NCBI GenBank assembly: GCA_001466705.2
Contig: LATX02000046.1
Coordinates: 806,001 to 870,000, forward strand
DNA: 64,000 nucleotides
From: Moniliophthora roreri
Lineage: Eukaryota; Basidiomycota; Agaricomycetes; Agaricales; Marasmiaceae
Direction: 5' to 3'
Below the pieces are notes generated by a model, which saw nothing but the letters and a program-made list of their open reading frames with translations, was not told the DNA's origin and made no database searches. Of this stretch, positions 48,700 through 61,251 are shown piece by piece. The stretch's first letter is position 1; the number at the start of each line of letters is the position of its first letter. The position numbers were made by a program, and so were the translations under genes.

Positions 48700-50827
48700 T
48701 CACAACTCGGAATACGTCTGACGTGCTCGGGAAGCCTGTACGCCTATGAAATAGCCATTATGGGCGCCTGCTCCATGAATATCGAGGCAATGGTATGACT
48801 TACTCATCATTGGGCACGAGGGTGCATTCCTTTCCATTGAAAATAAAATGCCCTCCAACAAGTGTCTGATCTCCAACGATGACGGAGAGACTGACCTAGC
48901 CTTTTTGAACTCTTCGATCAAGGTTTGGAATACAATCATCCAAAGAGGCTGAACGTGGACAATAAATCAACGTGAGGTGTTTGGAAAGACGGTGTAAGGT
49001 AGACTTACTCCAGTAATTGGACCGATAAAGCTATTCCCATCCATCCTCGTAATGATTGTCGTCGCAGCTTTTGCTGAATCAATAACGCGCTGCCGACTCC
49101 GTGCTTGTTGGTCAACAAAGGAGTAATGTAGCCGTATGCACGCAATGTGGGCCAGAAAATGAGCAGCTGATAGGTGCTTTTGTATGAGTGGAGAGTACGT
49201 TGCTGGGTGAATCGTCGACATGGTTTGAGTGAACCGGATAATCAGTGAATCGAGGGTAGAGAATTCAACAGAAGATCTAGCAGTATTTGGGGACCTTGAT
49301 ACCATATCTGCGTACGACTGAGTAGGGTAAGCTTCAAGTAAAGCTAAGTACGTACTGTTCCAGTGCTTGGACCCGATATGTGTCGCCTGCTCAAATAATA
49401 TTGACGCTTTTGCATAAAATGTTCGCCATGATAACGGTGCGCCAGAGTCGTAAGTCCCAGAAACATCAGTCAGAAAACGAAGGACTGTATGACCTGCATT
49501 CAGGTGTGGCTGAATATCCATCTATAACCAGCAATGCATGGGTAGCTTCCAAACAGAAAGAACTTGCTCACGTACATTCACATATGTCTCCATATCCTCT
49601 GGCCAGGGGGTATCAATCCTTAAACCTGTTCTCATGCTGGGTACAACGTTCGAAGGCGAGCTATCGATAGCCGTCCAACAATAGTTCAAACTGAGAATGG
49701 CCCAAAACGCCGTGATACGTTCTCCTTCTTCGATTGCATCTGCAGGTGGCCCAAGGGCCGCAGAGTTTCCCAAGTGCGTTGACTCCAATGAACGAATGGT
49801 ATGCAGTCCAGCGCTGATTGCCAATGACATGGCTGTCGTCATGTGGTATTTTCCTTCGAGAATCTTGACATTGCGAAAGTAATATACTGCGATGAGGTAT
49901 TCAGCTTGGATTACGGACAAAATGTCCTGTAACGCAGTCATTTTCAGTACGCAGCGAATATAGTGCAGTCGTGGGAACTCACTGTCGACCGCGATACAGA
50001 TGTACCCGGGGAACTAGTTCCCGAGAGACCTTGGGAAATTCCAGCCAGCGCTCGTTTAAGGAAAAATGATTCGTAATGTTTCAGCTCCTCCAAGGTGGAG
50101 AGGTGAGTTGCCCAGAGGTACGCGGTGTTGAGAAGAGCATTCCTCGCCCGCTCAGTTGGGAGAGTGTTCAATGCAGAGTTGGCAAAGCGGTCGATGTTAA
50201 GGAAGAATCCGATATCGAGGGCATGATCTATGAATATCCCTAGGCTGATCGACAGACTTTGAATGACAAATGACCGGAAGAATAGTAAATAGATGCCTAC
50301 AGCCTCTGCTTTATTTGCGGGGTAATCGTGTCCTATGCATGCATGGATGACATCAGTTCAACTCGACGAGCACAAGAGAAAGGGTATGTATACCTCTAAG
50401 GAAGTTCCTGAGCGGTAAGGCTCATGCAATTGAATGGCTGAAGCGTCTTCGGTAGGTTTTCGAGGCGGTAGGGATGAACCTTGACCCTGAAGCTGCTGTA
50501 ACCTTGATTCCAGAACGGCGATTTGCTCTTGTAGTATCTGGGATTGGGTAGCACCGCTGTCTGTGTATTCGCAGTCTTGAAATTGCTCAGTTGAGCGACG
50601 ACATGGGCCACACGATGGTCGTTCGCCGTCGCATTTCTGAGAGTCCATCAATAGCGGAACATGGATGAGACGAAAGAAAAGACATACAATTTTACGAACC
50701 CTGTATTCTCCCATCAGCAGGCGTCATTAGATTCTAAAGAAACGACTAGCCTGCAATTGGCGCATGCGCCACCTTTGTACATTGTAGATCCATTTCTTGC
50801 GTGCCCCTTGCTACTACGACGACTCAT
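48700..50827 (-). CDS. Zn2Cys6 fungal-specific transcription factor
   Basis: Exon 1 (50827-50751) starts MSRRSSKGHARNG and ends in CANC. A 13-nt microexon (50700-50688) encodes RVRKI across its borders, and exon 3 (from 50636) resumes KCDGERPSCGPCRR and QDCEY. Together they give the six zinc-binding cysteines with normal spacing. A short coiled coil follows (QILQEQIAVLESRLQQLQGQ). The fungal_trans-type middle region is spread over later exons: FIDHALDIGFFLNIDRFANS, NTAYLWATHLS, YLIAVYYFRNVKILEGKYHM, GLHTIRSL, EEGERITAFWAILSLNYCWT and PLIQKHLSAAHFLAHIACIRL. The final exon ends ARQTYSEL at 48700. It is a DNA-binding regulator; its target is unknown. The neighbouring hydrolase ends 20 bases away tail-to-tail. 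Confidence 0.87.
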
Positions 50828-53800
50828 CTTGAGATCTTGGTCTTCTTTTGGTTGGATTTGCTCTGCAAAAAGGTACACTGTGAATACTTATACTGTCTTG
50901 TCTGTATAAGAAATTTCGGCACTATCTCGCCCAAGCTCGCCTTGTCATTCTTTTTACAAACCAATTTTTCATCCCGCCACATTCCTTCCCCTTCAGTACC
51001 CCGACTACTCAGGAAGGCGGCGGAACACCAGGACCGATGTCCGCTTCTGCCCGTCTAAACGTCATGATTGTTAAAACTGGGAAAGATTAACCCCTTTTGG
51101 TAGGGATGGGTAACGCGCACCGACGTGACTTCGCAATCGGGCAGTAACCGAATGTCCCAACATGGAGAAATATTTCCCGCATTCTCAGAAGAGGACCGCG
51201 TCTATTTCGGGATGACGAGGAATCCTGACGATCTTCGCCATTTTAGCACTCAGCTTTTCCCTGCGCGAAGAATTGTACACAGTGAACATCTGTACAGTCA
51301 TATACGGACATTACCTTCCTGTCGACTCTGTAATAGGAACAGGGCTCATGAGCATTTGGTGGCCGGGTAAACGGATGTTTGAGGTGATAGGGTGTTGGTT
51401 TTGACGAGAAGTAGCCTATATGAAGTGTGCGGGTCGTCTTGCTTGGCGAGTCGAGAGCGTCGTCCAATCTCCTGAGAGGCATAAATCGTCAGATTTGACG
51501 GTAGCGTAAGAATGAAAGTTTAATGCGCACCAATAAAGTCTCCATGTATGACTAAAGCGGTGTCGGGAGTGAGACGTCTCTCTAGCATTGAAAGAATGGA
51601 GATGACAGTGAGAGGCAATAATGTTTGCATCACGGGTGCTAACAACCGTGTTGTGGCTAGTATATAGAGAAGTGATGTAGGTTCGGCGTTAATGAATGTT
51701 AACGGCAAGAGAATCAGAACCGTAATTAATTGGGCAATGAAAAGATAATGTACCTCAACGATTCAAGGCTGAGCCACCTTCCTATTTCTTCTATTCCATC
51801 GCGTTGCTTTCACTTTCGTCGTGAGCGGAGGCTTTAGAAGCAGTATATCTGTTGGGGGCAAGAAAAGTACGAGGCGAAGGCTGACATGAGAGAAGAGGAA
51901 AAGAAGAGGTTAACTCTAGAGATCAAGCGGGATTTCGTGGGACCAAAACGTAAAATGTCGATATCGATAAGTGGGTACAGGTACGCGTATTTCTTCATCA
52001 GCTGTACGTGAGATCCTGTTTTTATCTCCGGCTCGGGGGCTTGATTCGAAATGAAATTGTATGTACCTGTATCGAGTCGATACTGTAGTCAGTGCAAGCT
52101 GTATTCAGGGAGTAAATGGCCCTCACCTTTTCCGTTCTTACCATCCAATCGTTCTAGTGGTATCGCAATTCGACGTTTGCTCCTGAACGAGCAGAGATCC
52201 GATCCTTGCGAGGCGAAGTGAGGGCAGTCAGGAATGAGTATCAAACATATTGTATGCAATAGTCTGTGCCGTAGGTTGATCAACATTGGCTCAACACGGA
52301 GAGCGAGAGCGGTAGATCGTGCCTCCACCCAATGCCACCCAGGCCTTTATTTCGGGTGGGTGTTGTCAACAACGCATCGGGGTTGGCCTTGCGGTGTTAT
52401 GGAAGATAGAGGAAGTGCCGGTGATACAGATTATGCCGACTAGATTCAATGCCTGAGTATTAGAGTCCAAATGTCAACGCAGGGACTGGGTACACATTTC
52501 TTCCCGTTCCAATCCGAGTTCCGTTTATCCCGGTATTGAAGTACCTGTATTGATTGATAGCAACGCGTTTCATTCACTAGCTGGAGAGTAACTAGTGCTT
52601 TTATCCTTTCCTTCCCCGATCAATAACGTTGGCGTCAGTAACGATAACTCCATTCGCTGATTTTCTTTCAGAGTGATAATCAGTCGCGTGGTGTGGGGAA
52701 AGGAACCGGACTGACCCAGACTGACAAGTGTGACCGGTCGAAATTGAGTCTATCGTGAAGAAGTGGGAAGCGCTGAGTATCAGCTGTTTGTGAGTACAAT
52801 AGGCCACCGGCCACGTACCGGAAGCACTGTTTTCTTCCCCGTAGCTCGCCTAACGCAGCCAGTTTTCCCTTTCTCGTCTCCGTAATCTGACTCCAAAGCG
52901 GACTTCTGGGTGCGATGCCTGGACCGGAATGAACCGCAAGGAGTGTACCCCGTCGTACTTCACTGTAGCCAGCGATAGCAGAGCCTTGTCTGCAAGCAGA
53001 TTAGGGAGCTCAGATGAATGAAGAGGAGAGACTCAAATCATACACCAACTTTCGACTCCCATAGCCTTTGAGTCTGACAAGCGTAGGCGGAGCAACATGG
53101 ACGTTCGGTGAGGATGAAAAAGTCCGTGGCTGTGCCCAGTGCCTATCATGCACGTGTTAATTTTTAATCTTATCACCTCTCTCCCGACTTTCACGACGCA
53201 AGTTACACTCGACTGATTTTCTCGCCCCTGATTCTCGTCCTGACTTGGCCACGGCCAGCCAGAATACCGTATGTCCAGCTTTCCTTGTGTTCCAGTTCGT
53301 CGTACCCGGGGTAATGGAAAGTGATGGTCCATTGGATATTGATTCCAAGCGACGAATTCTTTACGCACTCGATCCCAGCCACGTCAGTACAACTGCGGAT
53401 AAACTGCGCTCAGGACAACTTTTAGGGATGAAAAGAAAACCTCTGTGAATGAGATAGACCATTGAACGGAGACGCGAACGACGACTCGTCGAGCCTGCCC
53501 TCGGTGGGGCGAAAGTGTTGTCAGATTTGGTGGACCATTACTTTCCGTTACCCCGAGTCCTGATGCCTTGCTTTTCCTCCCAGTAGCAATACGCCACCTC
53601 CAGCTAAGTACCAAATATAACTGCCTTGACACCACTTGCTCGAAATTACATATCACGAAGAACAAGTACGTGTCCTGATTCTGTTACCTCATTTGGACCT
53701 ACTCAGGGATCGGTACGTCTATATTTGCGACTGAGAATAAATATAATGGTCACCCTTTATTAAACTAGCAACTTTCAAGGTATTTATGCGTCCAAGAAGA

Positions 53801-54078
53801 TCGTCGTTATGGGAACTAATTGTGTCCGCCTTGGCGCTTAGAAGCTAAGTGGTGGCCTCAATTTTCATGGTGCTCCACAGGGCTTACAGCCCTTTACTAT
53901 GCTACAGCTTTACTCAATTAGGCAATTACCCCATTAAACGCGCTGTTCCGTGCTATCCACCAGCTCATCATGGAACCATCATGGTAAGTGTCAGATCGCT
54001 CCACCAGTGAAGCGCTCAAACGAACTATATTAAAGCGAGCACTCAACTATCATCTTTTACCCTGTTCCTCGTTTCACA
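50828..54078. other. 3.2 kb without a confident gene
   Basis: On the minus strand, 52328-51520 contains protein-like pieces (MEARSTALALRVEPMLINLR at 52328; LMKKYAYLYPLIDIDILRFG near 51960-52010; a hydrophobic stretch LLAPVMQTLLPLTVISILSM near 51600). These could be exons of one gene, but I could not link them in frame or name a family. Other ORFs (51125-51370, 53033-53368, 53384-53665) show no motif. Confidence 0.35.
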
Positions 54079-55432
54079 ATGGCCGATTACACAGAGGCGT
54101 CCGGTGCAACGGTGTACGACATCAAACGGCTTGTTGCGACAACATCAGTGAGCCAGTCCATATTCATTCGAGTACCTTCGCTGATAACCCGAATACCGCG
54201 CCTTATAGGTTCATTTCTTTCTCTATGGTACCATCTCTGACGTCAGACATTTCCCCCTTGCGGTCCTCACCACCAGCTCACAGGAATATTTGCGGTGCTG
54301 TTTGGGATATGCCTTCGATACCTATTTAAGGACCGACGACAATACAGGATTCATATCTTGGCCATCGCCTTCCTCTTCATTCCGATAACCCTGCATTTGG
54401 TGTTTACCACAATTTTGGATACCGTCGCAACCACCAACCATACATGGAACACTCCGACGAGGTTCATCGCTCCTTTCCCCTCACACGTTCCTTTCTCACT
54501 TTGTGGTTCATTTTGCAGGGAAAACCTGAAAACAGGACAGTTAGTTCTCGTTACACTTACCAAGTATGTATCCCTCTTCACAAACTACACAACTAGCATT
54601 CCTGAACCATAAAAAGTGGGATCGCAGATGCTATTCTTGTACGTTCTACAACAAGGAGCGGCAAGCTCGAATTGATTCTCCCTTTTTAGATATGGCGTTG
54701 TTACCTCGTCTGGGGAAGACGCTTCAAAGTTATCGCATTTCCTGCATTCGTTCACCTTGCCGGCTTTATCCGTGAGTGATTTCCATAACCGATATGCCGA
54801 AAACTAATCATGCCTTCTTATAGTTGTGATGTCTACTCTCGGCCAAGGATACATTATCCTCCTTGGTGTGACCACTTTCAACAACATCTTATTGACGGGA
54901 CTTATAGGCAAGCGCATATTTCTCCAGAGGTGCTTGCTCTAATCAACTCAAAACAGTGGGCCGTATCGTATACCTCAGCCAAGATTTCTCACCCTTTCTC
55001 CCTTCGCGAACAAAGAAGATGTACCGGTCAGTCATTGCTATCAGGTAAGGATACCTTTTCTTATCGACGCCCCCAAACTAAGTTTGATCCATAGTATTGA
55101 ATCAGGATTGCTGTATACACTCTCTGCCATAGTCAACATCATTGTATACATCATCTTTGGTCGCACCAATAATGGACTACCCGTAACTGCCCTTGGGCTT
55201 GCAATGGGTATCATGCTTGATTCATGGCCACTTTTCGCAGTGGGTAGCAGCCCTTTTCATTGTCCTTGTAACACTCGTTTAAATATACCCACAGGGGATA
55301 TCTCAAACATTGATCATAGTACAAACGGCAATGGGAGTCAGTATTGATAGGAAGGAAAGGGAGAAGGATGTTTCCCTCTTGATACCGGCCAGCCGGACAA
55401 CGCATACAATAGTAGCCTCCGAGGAGTCGTGA
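54079..55432 (+). CDS. Multi-pass membrane protein, diverged paralogue
   Basis: Landmarks match the gene at 43058-44482 in order: start MADYTEASGATVYDIKRLVA, then GIFAVLFGICLRYLF and ILAIAFLFIPITLHLVFTTI. These are followed by IWRCYLVWGRRFKVIAFPAF (54690-54760), MSTLGQGYIILLGVTTFNNI (54828 onward), and SIESGLLYTLSAIVNIIVYI (55088 onward). The last exon encodes GISQTLIIVQTAMGVSID and a charged tail ending IVASEES at 55432. Introns fall between these blocks; not every border is fixed. It is more diverged than the other two copies. Function unknown. Confidence 0.7.
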
Positions 55433-55539
55433 TTACTTGTCATTGTGTTGCTCTCCCTAGCAGGCAGTTAAGTTTTTTCGCGAATAACCCTGGTGCCCGA
55501 AACGAACAGCAGCTCCCATAGCGCTCATTTCCAGTCTTC

Positions 55540-55690
55540 GAGTCCAACCTGGATGATCACCCATCAACTCGACTCTCACTATTGATTCGCATTGCACTTG
55601 GTATCACTTGAAATGACCATGATGTCAATGCATGCCACCGCAGTCGAGGAACTTGACTACCCTGTCTTTTGACAGTGGTTCTTGCAGCCG
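55540..55690 (+). pseudogene. 3' exon relic of a multi-TM gene
   Basis: The sequence 'atcaactcgactctcactatt' and following corresponds to the last exon of 43058-44482 (INSTLIIVRVALG), with an indel that breaks the frame. Further on, GTCGAGGAACTTGACTACCC corresponds to the IDQLDHP region. It abuts the 3' end of the broken single-TM gene on the opposite strand. Confidence 0.65.
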
Positions 55691-56154
55691 TCGTGGTGGT
55701 CATGATGATGATATCGACATTCGGATGCTATGATTAGGCGAACCAGACAATCAAGATCATGAGAGTATTAAATTATTCAAAATGCATGGAACATTCTTGA
55801 GTCCAACCCTGAAATCTAACCATGGTCAGCAACGCGATACTAGCCATGAAGGTAAACTTACATTACCAAATCTCTGTATGAAATCCCCTCAGCTTAGTTC
55901 CCATCAACCTTCTCTGAAAAATGAGGTACATGCAGTGTTGCCTTTACTCCACAACTGCAAGACCAAGTCCGAGGGTACTAAAGAGACATCATCAGGTTCA
56001 GATTCATGAGGCATGTCAATATGTGATCTTTTCCCAAACATATAGCATGGTGAAGACCACCAGTGTCTGGAAACCATTTTTTCTCTGTCAAAGGTGATAC
56101 TGGAAGCAGTGCTATTGTACTTTCTTTGGTAGTATCAGTAATACTACTAAATGT

Positions 56155-57136
56155 GCTACACAAAAGAGCTGATCTGTTGATCAGATCCTACTCTCCTACT
56201 GCCTGTGTGTGTGCATGGTGGGGTGCAGAGTGTGATTCAGCATAATCAGAGTTACTGTGCTTAGACTCTTACTTGGGTTTCTAGCTCCAAATGAAAACAT
56301 ATATGTTTATTGACTCAGAGACTTCAGAGGTATATTTGTTTAATGAATTGCCTTTATTGGGGTTTTTTGGTTTATACTATCTTGAATCAAGCCTAAGTAC
56401 AATAGCTAATGTGCTGAGGTGATGGTAAGACTACCCTGAAGTGATAACTCAAGTAATCAAAGACTATAGTAACCCTTGTACTGGATACAACCCTCTTGGC
56501 TGTTATCTGTAACACACTTAAGTAGGAAAACTTCTACTTCAAAATGTAGCCTGAGCTCTCTCTAAGCTGTGTTGACACTAGCTGTCCTCAGAAAGTCACC
56601 AAAACTCTCTGATACAAAGTCTTCTCTTAAGCTTGAAAATAACTATATGTTAAAGCACAGAATGAATATCTGGCTTTACTGTCATTATTAAGTTTGGATT
56701 ATAATCTTATATCTCAACTAGGTCTACTCTAAGTCCCTAGGGCCTGACATAATGAGGAAAATCTGATTGAATGTAATTCTCTACACAAACAATGGCCACA
56801 TACAGATCATGTAGTGGTGGGGCAGATTCCTCTTGCTCCCACCTACAAAATGGCTGTTCTTATATATGCTAGAAATAAATATTTACCCCCACCCTTATAA
56901 TACTAGATATATATCATATGGGTCACAGGAAAAGTCATGAAATGAATGTGTATACTTGGGGCCATGGAAAGTCATGGTCCTATGACCCAACATGTAGTAG
57001 AGTATATCTATTTTCTGTTTGCATTTCCCTACTCCCATCCAGCTTGTTGCTATTTGTTTTCAAGGCATAAAGTCTTCTGAAGGAATAATATATCCATGTG
57101 AGATCAGAACCTTGCTTAACTTACCCTCATCTGCCA
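56155..57136. repeat. Unmerged contig overlap, first copy (982 bp)
   Basis: It appears identical to 57138-58119 and is separated from it by the single N at 57137. It begins gctacacaaaagagctgatc and ends catctgcca. This is almost certainly one locus counted twice in the scaffold. Confidence 0.9.
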
Positions 57137-57137
57137 N

Positions 57138-58119
57138 GCTACACAAAAGAGCTGATCTGTTGATCAGATCCTACTCTCCTACTGCCTGTGTGTGTGCATG
57201 GTGGGGTGCAGAGTGTGATTCAGCATAATCAGAGTTACTGTGCTTAGACTCTTACTTGGGTTTCTAGCTCCAAATGAAAACATATATGTTTATTGACTCA
57301 GAGACTTCAGAGGTATATTTGTTTAATGAATTGCCTTTATTGGGGTTTTTTGGTTTATACTATCTTGAATCAAGCCTAAGTACAATAGCTAATGTGCTGA
57401 GGTGATGGTAAGACTACCCTGAAGTGATAACTCAAGTAATCAAAGACTATAGTAACCCTTGTACTGGATACAACCCTCTTGGCTGTTATCTGTAACACAC
57501 TTAAGTAGGAAAACTTCTACTTCAAAATGTAGCCTGAGCTCTCTCTAAGCTGTGTTGACACTAGCTGTCCTCAGAAAGTCACCAAAACTCTCTGATACAA
57601 AGTCTTCTCTTAAGCTTGAAAATAACTATATGTTAAAGCACAGAATGAATATCTGGCTTTACTGTCATTATTAAGTTTGGATTATAATCTTATATCTCAA
57701 CTAGGTCTACTCTAAGTCCCTAGGGCCTGACATAATGAGGAAAATCTGATTGAATGTAATTCTCTACACAAACAATGGCCACATACAGATCATGTAGTGG
57801 TGGGGCAGATTCCTCTTGCTCCCACCTACAAAATGGCTGTTCTTATATATGCTAGAAATAAATATTTACCCCCACCCTTATAATACTAGATATATATCAT
57901 ATGGGTCACAGGAAAAGTCATGAAATGAATGTGTATACTTGGGGCCATGGAAAGTCATGGTCCTATGACCCAACATGTAGTAGAGTATATCTATTTTCTG
58001 TTTGCATTTCCCTACTCCCATCCAGCTTGTTGCTATTTGTTTTCAAGGCATAAAGTCTTCTGAAGGAATAATATATCCATGTGAGATCAGAACCTTGCTT
58101 AACTTACCCTCATCTGCCA
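57138..58119. repeat. Unmerged contig overlap, second copy (982 bp)
   Basis: Repeat of 56155-57136; the sequence continues uniquely from 58120. Confidence 0.9.
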
Positions 58120-59955
58120 GGACAGCCTTGAGAAACTTGCAGTGCATGTATGATGTGTGATGTTATGAGACCATGACTTTCCATGGTAGGTATGCAGGTC
58201 ACCAATAAATATATTCTCAGGTATCAGAAGCACAACTTGAGCTAGGCTCTCCATGCAGTATGTGGTATCTATGTTTGGAATCCATTACAGCTGCATCATT
58301 GGCAGGATAGCATCACATGACATTTTGGACTGAAATGCCAAAGGTAAAAGGCTAGGTCCTTTTGCCAGAATGCCAGCTACTTTGCCCCTCCACTCACTTC
58401 ATGCCTACCCTCCCATTCACAACAAAAGTCACTGCTCCTTGGCAGCTGTGTTAAGCTCATATAGTTAGAGCATAATTGTGAACCAACCAAGTTAAAAATC
58501 ACATTGACTATCCCTCACATTTTGGCATTTAACATGCAGAAAGGTTGAAAATGCCAAAAGGTATAATGTCACTCTACTGATAATGTTGCATCCCTTGTCC
58601 CATCTTTCAATGGTCAGAGACACTGCCTGCTTCCATATGGATCATCATATTTGATGAGCTCATTCCTGTCACCTCATGTCTTCATTGTATCCATCTATTC
58701 AATCATATATCTGAGTTATTGCAATCTCCAATTGCAGAGTGATCATCTAGTGTTTTAATACTTCAACATAGCTCTCATTTAGACCTTGCCATGTCTTTTC
58801 TCTTTATACATCATAGGTAGCATTCTAAGCTTGAATGATCTCTCTGAGAGTAAATGAAAGTTGTTTTAAAAGTAAAACATCCTCTTGGTATATTGTATAT
58901 AGGTTCAAGTATTGGCAGGTCTCCATGAACACATTACCATATAGAGGTCCCTACAGGTTTTGGAATGCTCAATGCACAAGATTTGGGGTCTATAAGTGAC
59001 TTGGTACCCATGTGGGGTGTACTGTAAGTGCAAATAGCTTATAGGTTTGTGCCATCAAGTGCATATAGGTTTTGACTGACTACTTGGGCTCATGCTGGTC
59101 CTTCTATTCCCATGTTTATTATCATTTCAACTGTTTAAATATACCTAAAGATGTTCATATATGTGGAAATTGTAAAGTTTATAAATTCAGTGTATTATTG
59201 AATATACACCAATATCAAGGTGAGTATGGTGAGGACATTGAGGAGTGCCAATGACAATGGCTTTTGTGTGTTGTGTATTTGACTGGGAGATATTGGTTGG
59301 AGATGGAGGCTAAGTATCCACAGGATTTATGTCAGTTGAAGTGGTGGCAGCCAGTATTGCAGTGGTATGTATAAGTACATTGGCAGTCAGTGTGGATGAT
59401 ACCATGACAGTTGTGCCATTGGTAGTAGTGGTAATGATATCAGTAATATAATTTGATTCAATGACTGCTGAAGAGTAGGAGGAGGACATGGTTGTTGGCC
59501 TATGTAAACAGTTAATCATGATACTGATGGAATGAAAATAGACCTTACAGAGGTAATTCTGATGCAACAGTCTGTGTCATTGTTTTGATAGATGTTTCAA
59601 TGGCTCCCACATTATTTATTGTGGCTTGGGAGCTTGGGTCTGGTGTAGGGACAACAGTGGTTGGCAGCATTGGTACTGGCCTGTTTGAACTTACAGAGGA
59701 GCATTCAGATGCTAGAAGAAGATACATGTGTTGAGGAGAAACAGAGACACAAAGCACAGTCATAACAGTAAGCTACTGAATACTTGTGAGACATAATACA
59801 ATTGTCAGTCAGTAAGTGGAGAAATGCATGTGTAGTACATGAGTTCTACTCAATTGTACATGTGTATATTCTACACTACAGTGTTGCTACTAGACAAGAA
59901 AGTGCACCTATAACTACAGTGCAAGCTCTGAGAACAAGAACATGTAGTTCTGAAG

Positions 59956-60422
59956 TAGGGGTGCCAACAGCTCAGCTCAGGCTGCAGCTTAACAACTGGC
60001 TCCAGCTCCTGGCTTGAGCAGCTAAGCCACAGCTGAACCATTTAAAAATGCAAAGTTCAAAATGGACTTCTGTAAACTACCAGTTAGCATTATCTTAATA
60101 AGATGTCTCTGCCTACCATCTTTAAACCTTAGTAGAATGAGTATTTGGACACTGAGCTTTCAATTTATGCCTATGGGTGCCTAAAGGACACAGCCACTCC
60201 AGACTCGGCAGACCAGTTAGTGTAACACTGTTGTGTGGCCAACAACACTCTTCATTTCTGTTCAGTATTGCAATACAGTAAATACAGATGAGACTGATGT
60301 TCATTTTTCTCACTCAGGGTGCATCAAATAAACTGATAAAAATTGGGACAGGTTATCAGCTCAGCTGATGGCTTAGCAACTCCAGAGCCAGAGCCACCTG
60401 AGCTGAACCATTGGCATCCCTA
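59956..60422. mobile_element. hAT-type MITE, 467 bp, with 8-bp TSD
   Basis: The left end reads TAGGGGTGCCAACAGC and the right end, reverse-complemented, TAGGGATGCCAATGGT. The inverted repeat extends to about 26 bases with four mismatches. Perfect 8-bp direct repeats TTCTGAAG flank it (59948-59955 and 60423-60430). An 8-bp duplication with a TAGGG-type terminus is characteristic of hAT transposons. It has no transposase ORF, so it is non-autonomous. Confidence 0.9.
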
Positions 60423-60629
60423 TTCTGAAGTTGATCACAGGTGCAAGGGACAATAACTAATGTAACTAGTTTTGTATAGTACAGGCCTTGTGCTTCAACA
60501 CTCCCTTCACTAAGTTCATGATAAACTCTAGTGATTGAGCTATGTGGAGGAATTAGTCTGATAGAATGTCAGACTCAGATGTTCTCTGTAGCATTGGAAT
60601 TTTTCCCATGATAGATTTTTAGTCATTAA

Positions 60630-61251
60630 CACTACGGACAAAAGGTCCTTTTGGAGATTACTAAAATATTTGAGAAATATTGCTAAAAACTAATACATTC
60701 TTCTGGGCAATATTTGCTCTAAACTTATTGTAAATTATTCTATATTAATAAAACATTTCCTTAATGCAATATTATAGGAATATATACTATATTATTTACA
60801 CTGAAAATAGTATTAAAATGTGCCCAAGTTATTATGTTTTTCTGTACATCAAAAGTGTGTGAAATCCAGACCAAATTGGGCCAAAAATCCGGATTTTTTA
60901 GTTCTGGGAAAACAGAAGTAAAACTTAATTAAATTACTATATGCCAATTTAGTACACCTAAAACAGTTGCAAAACAGTAGGAAAAAACAAAACTTTAATA
61001 TATAAAATATTTGTGCTAAATGTGCCTAAAAACTAATGGAATATTTGATAATTCCCTCTTAGCTAAAATTAATAGGAAAGTATCAAGATTTTAATCTAAT
61101 TTTTATAAAATTTGGACAAAAAAAGTATAAAAGCAAAGCATATAATTTTAAGACTGTCTTTTTCATATCAAATCTATCTGTACTATATAAACATTTTCAG
61201 TTGACTAAATTCTTTGGGAAACTATCTCAAAAGAACCCTTTGTCCATAGTG
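60630..61251. mobile_element. MITE with CACTA-starting TIRs, 622 bp, 3-bp TSD TAA
   Basis: The left end reads CACTACGGACAAAAGGTCCT and the right end, reverse-complemented, CACTATGGACAAAGGGTTCT, with similarity continuing through CTTTTG. The flanks are TAA on both sides (60627-60629 and 61252-61254). CACTA termini with a 3-bp duplication fit the CACTA/EnSpm superfamily, though a TAA duplication is also compatible with PIF/Harbinger. The interior is very AT-rich and non-coding. Its right part is repeated after the N at 61801 only because of the contig overlap. Confidence 0.75.

Larger units (their letters stand above)
56141..59192. mobile_element. AT-rich insertion in the membrane-protein pseudogene
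   Basis: It is defined by homology to the uninterrupted gene: the left match ends at gtatcag near 56138 and the right match resumes at atatacacc near 59195. The ends look weakly inverted (tcagtaatac against tcaataatac), but no clear target-site duplication is seen. Removing the duplicated contig overlap (982 bp plus the N) leaves a true length of about 2.07 kb. It has no coding capacity that I can support. A hairpin TTTTGGCATTT/AAATGCCAAAA lies at 58520-58559. Confidence 0.6.
55775..59763 (-). pseudogene. Single-TM membrane protein gene split by an insertion
   Basis: The 5' part (59763-59200) matches 40300-39790 of the intact paralogue: SNRPVPMLPTTVV, SIKTMTQTV, SSSYSSAVIE and a Thr-rich stalk. 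A TAG replaces CAG in the stalk (VDT then stop, near 59310). The 3' part (56140-55775) matches the paralogue's tail: KYNSTASSITFDREKMVS, HWWSSP-Y-FGKRSHID and SEPDDVSL. Between them lie about 3 kb of unrelated AT-rich sequence. The differences from the paralogue are dominated by CG to TG or CA, for example ttcggcggtatcgg against ttggtagtatcag. Not functional. Confidence 0.82.

Noticed and set aside
51500..52330. Minus-strand multi-exon gene with a hydrophobic segment
   Set aside because: Some pieces look coding (KKYAYLYPLIDIDIL), but no frame-consistent exon chain or family could be established. It is left as a note in the unassigned region.
57138..58119. Apparent 982-bp perfect tandem repeat suggesting a recent transposon or LTR pair
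   Set aside because: The single N at the junction and the way each copy continues into unique sequence on one side only fit an unmerged assembly overlap better.
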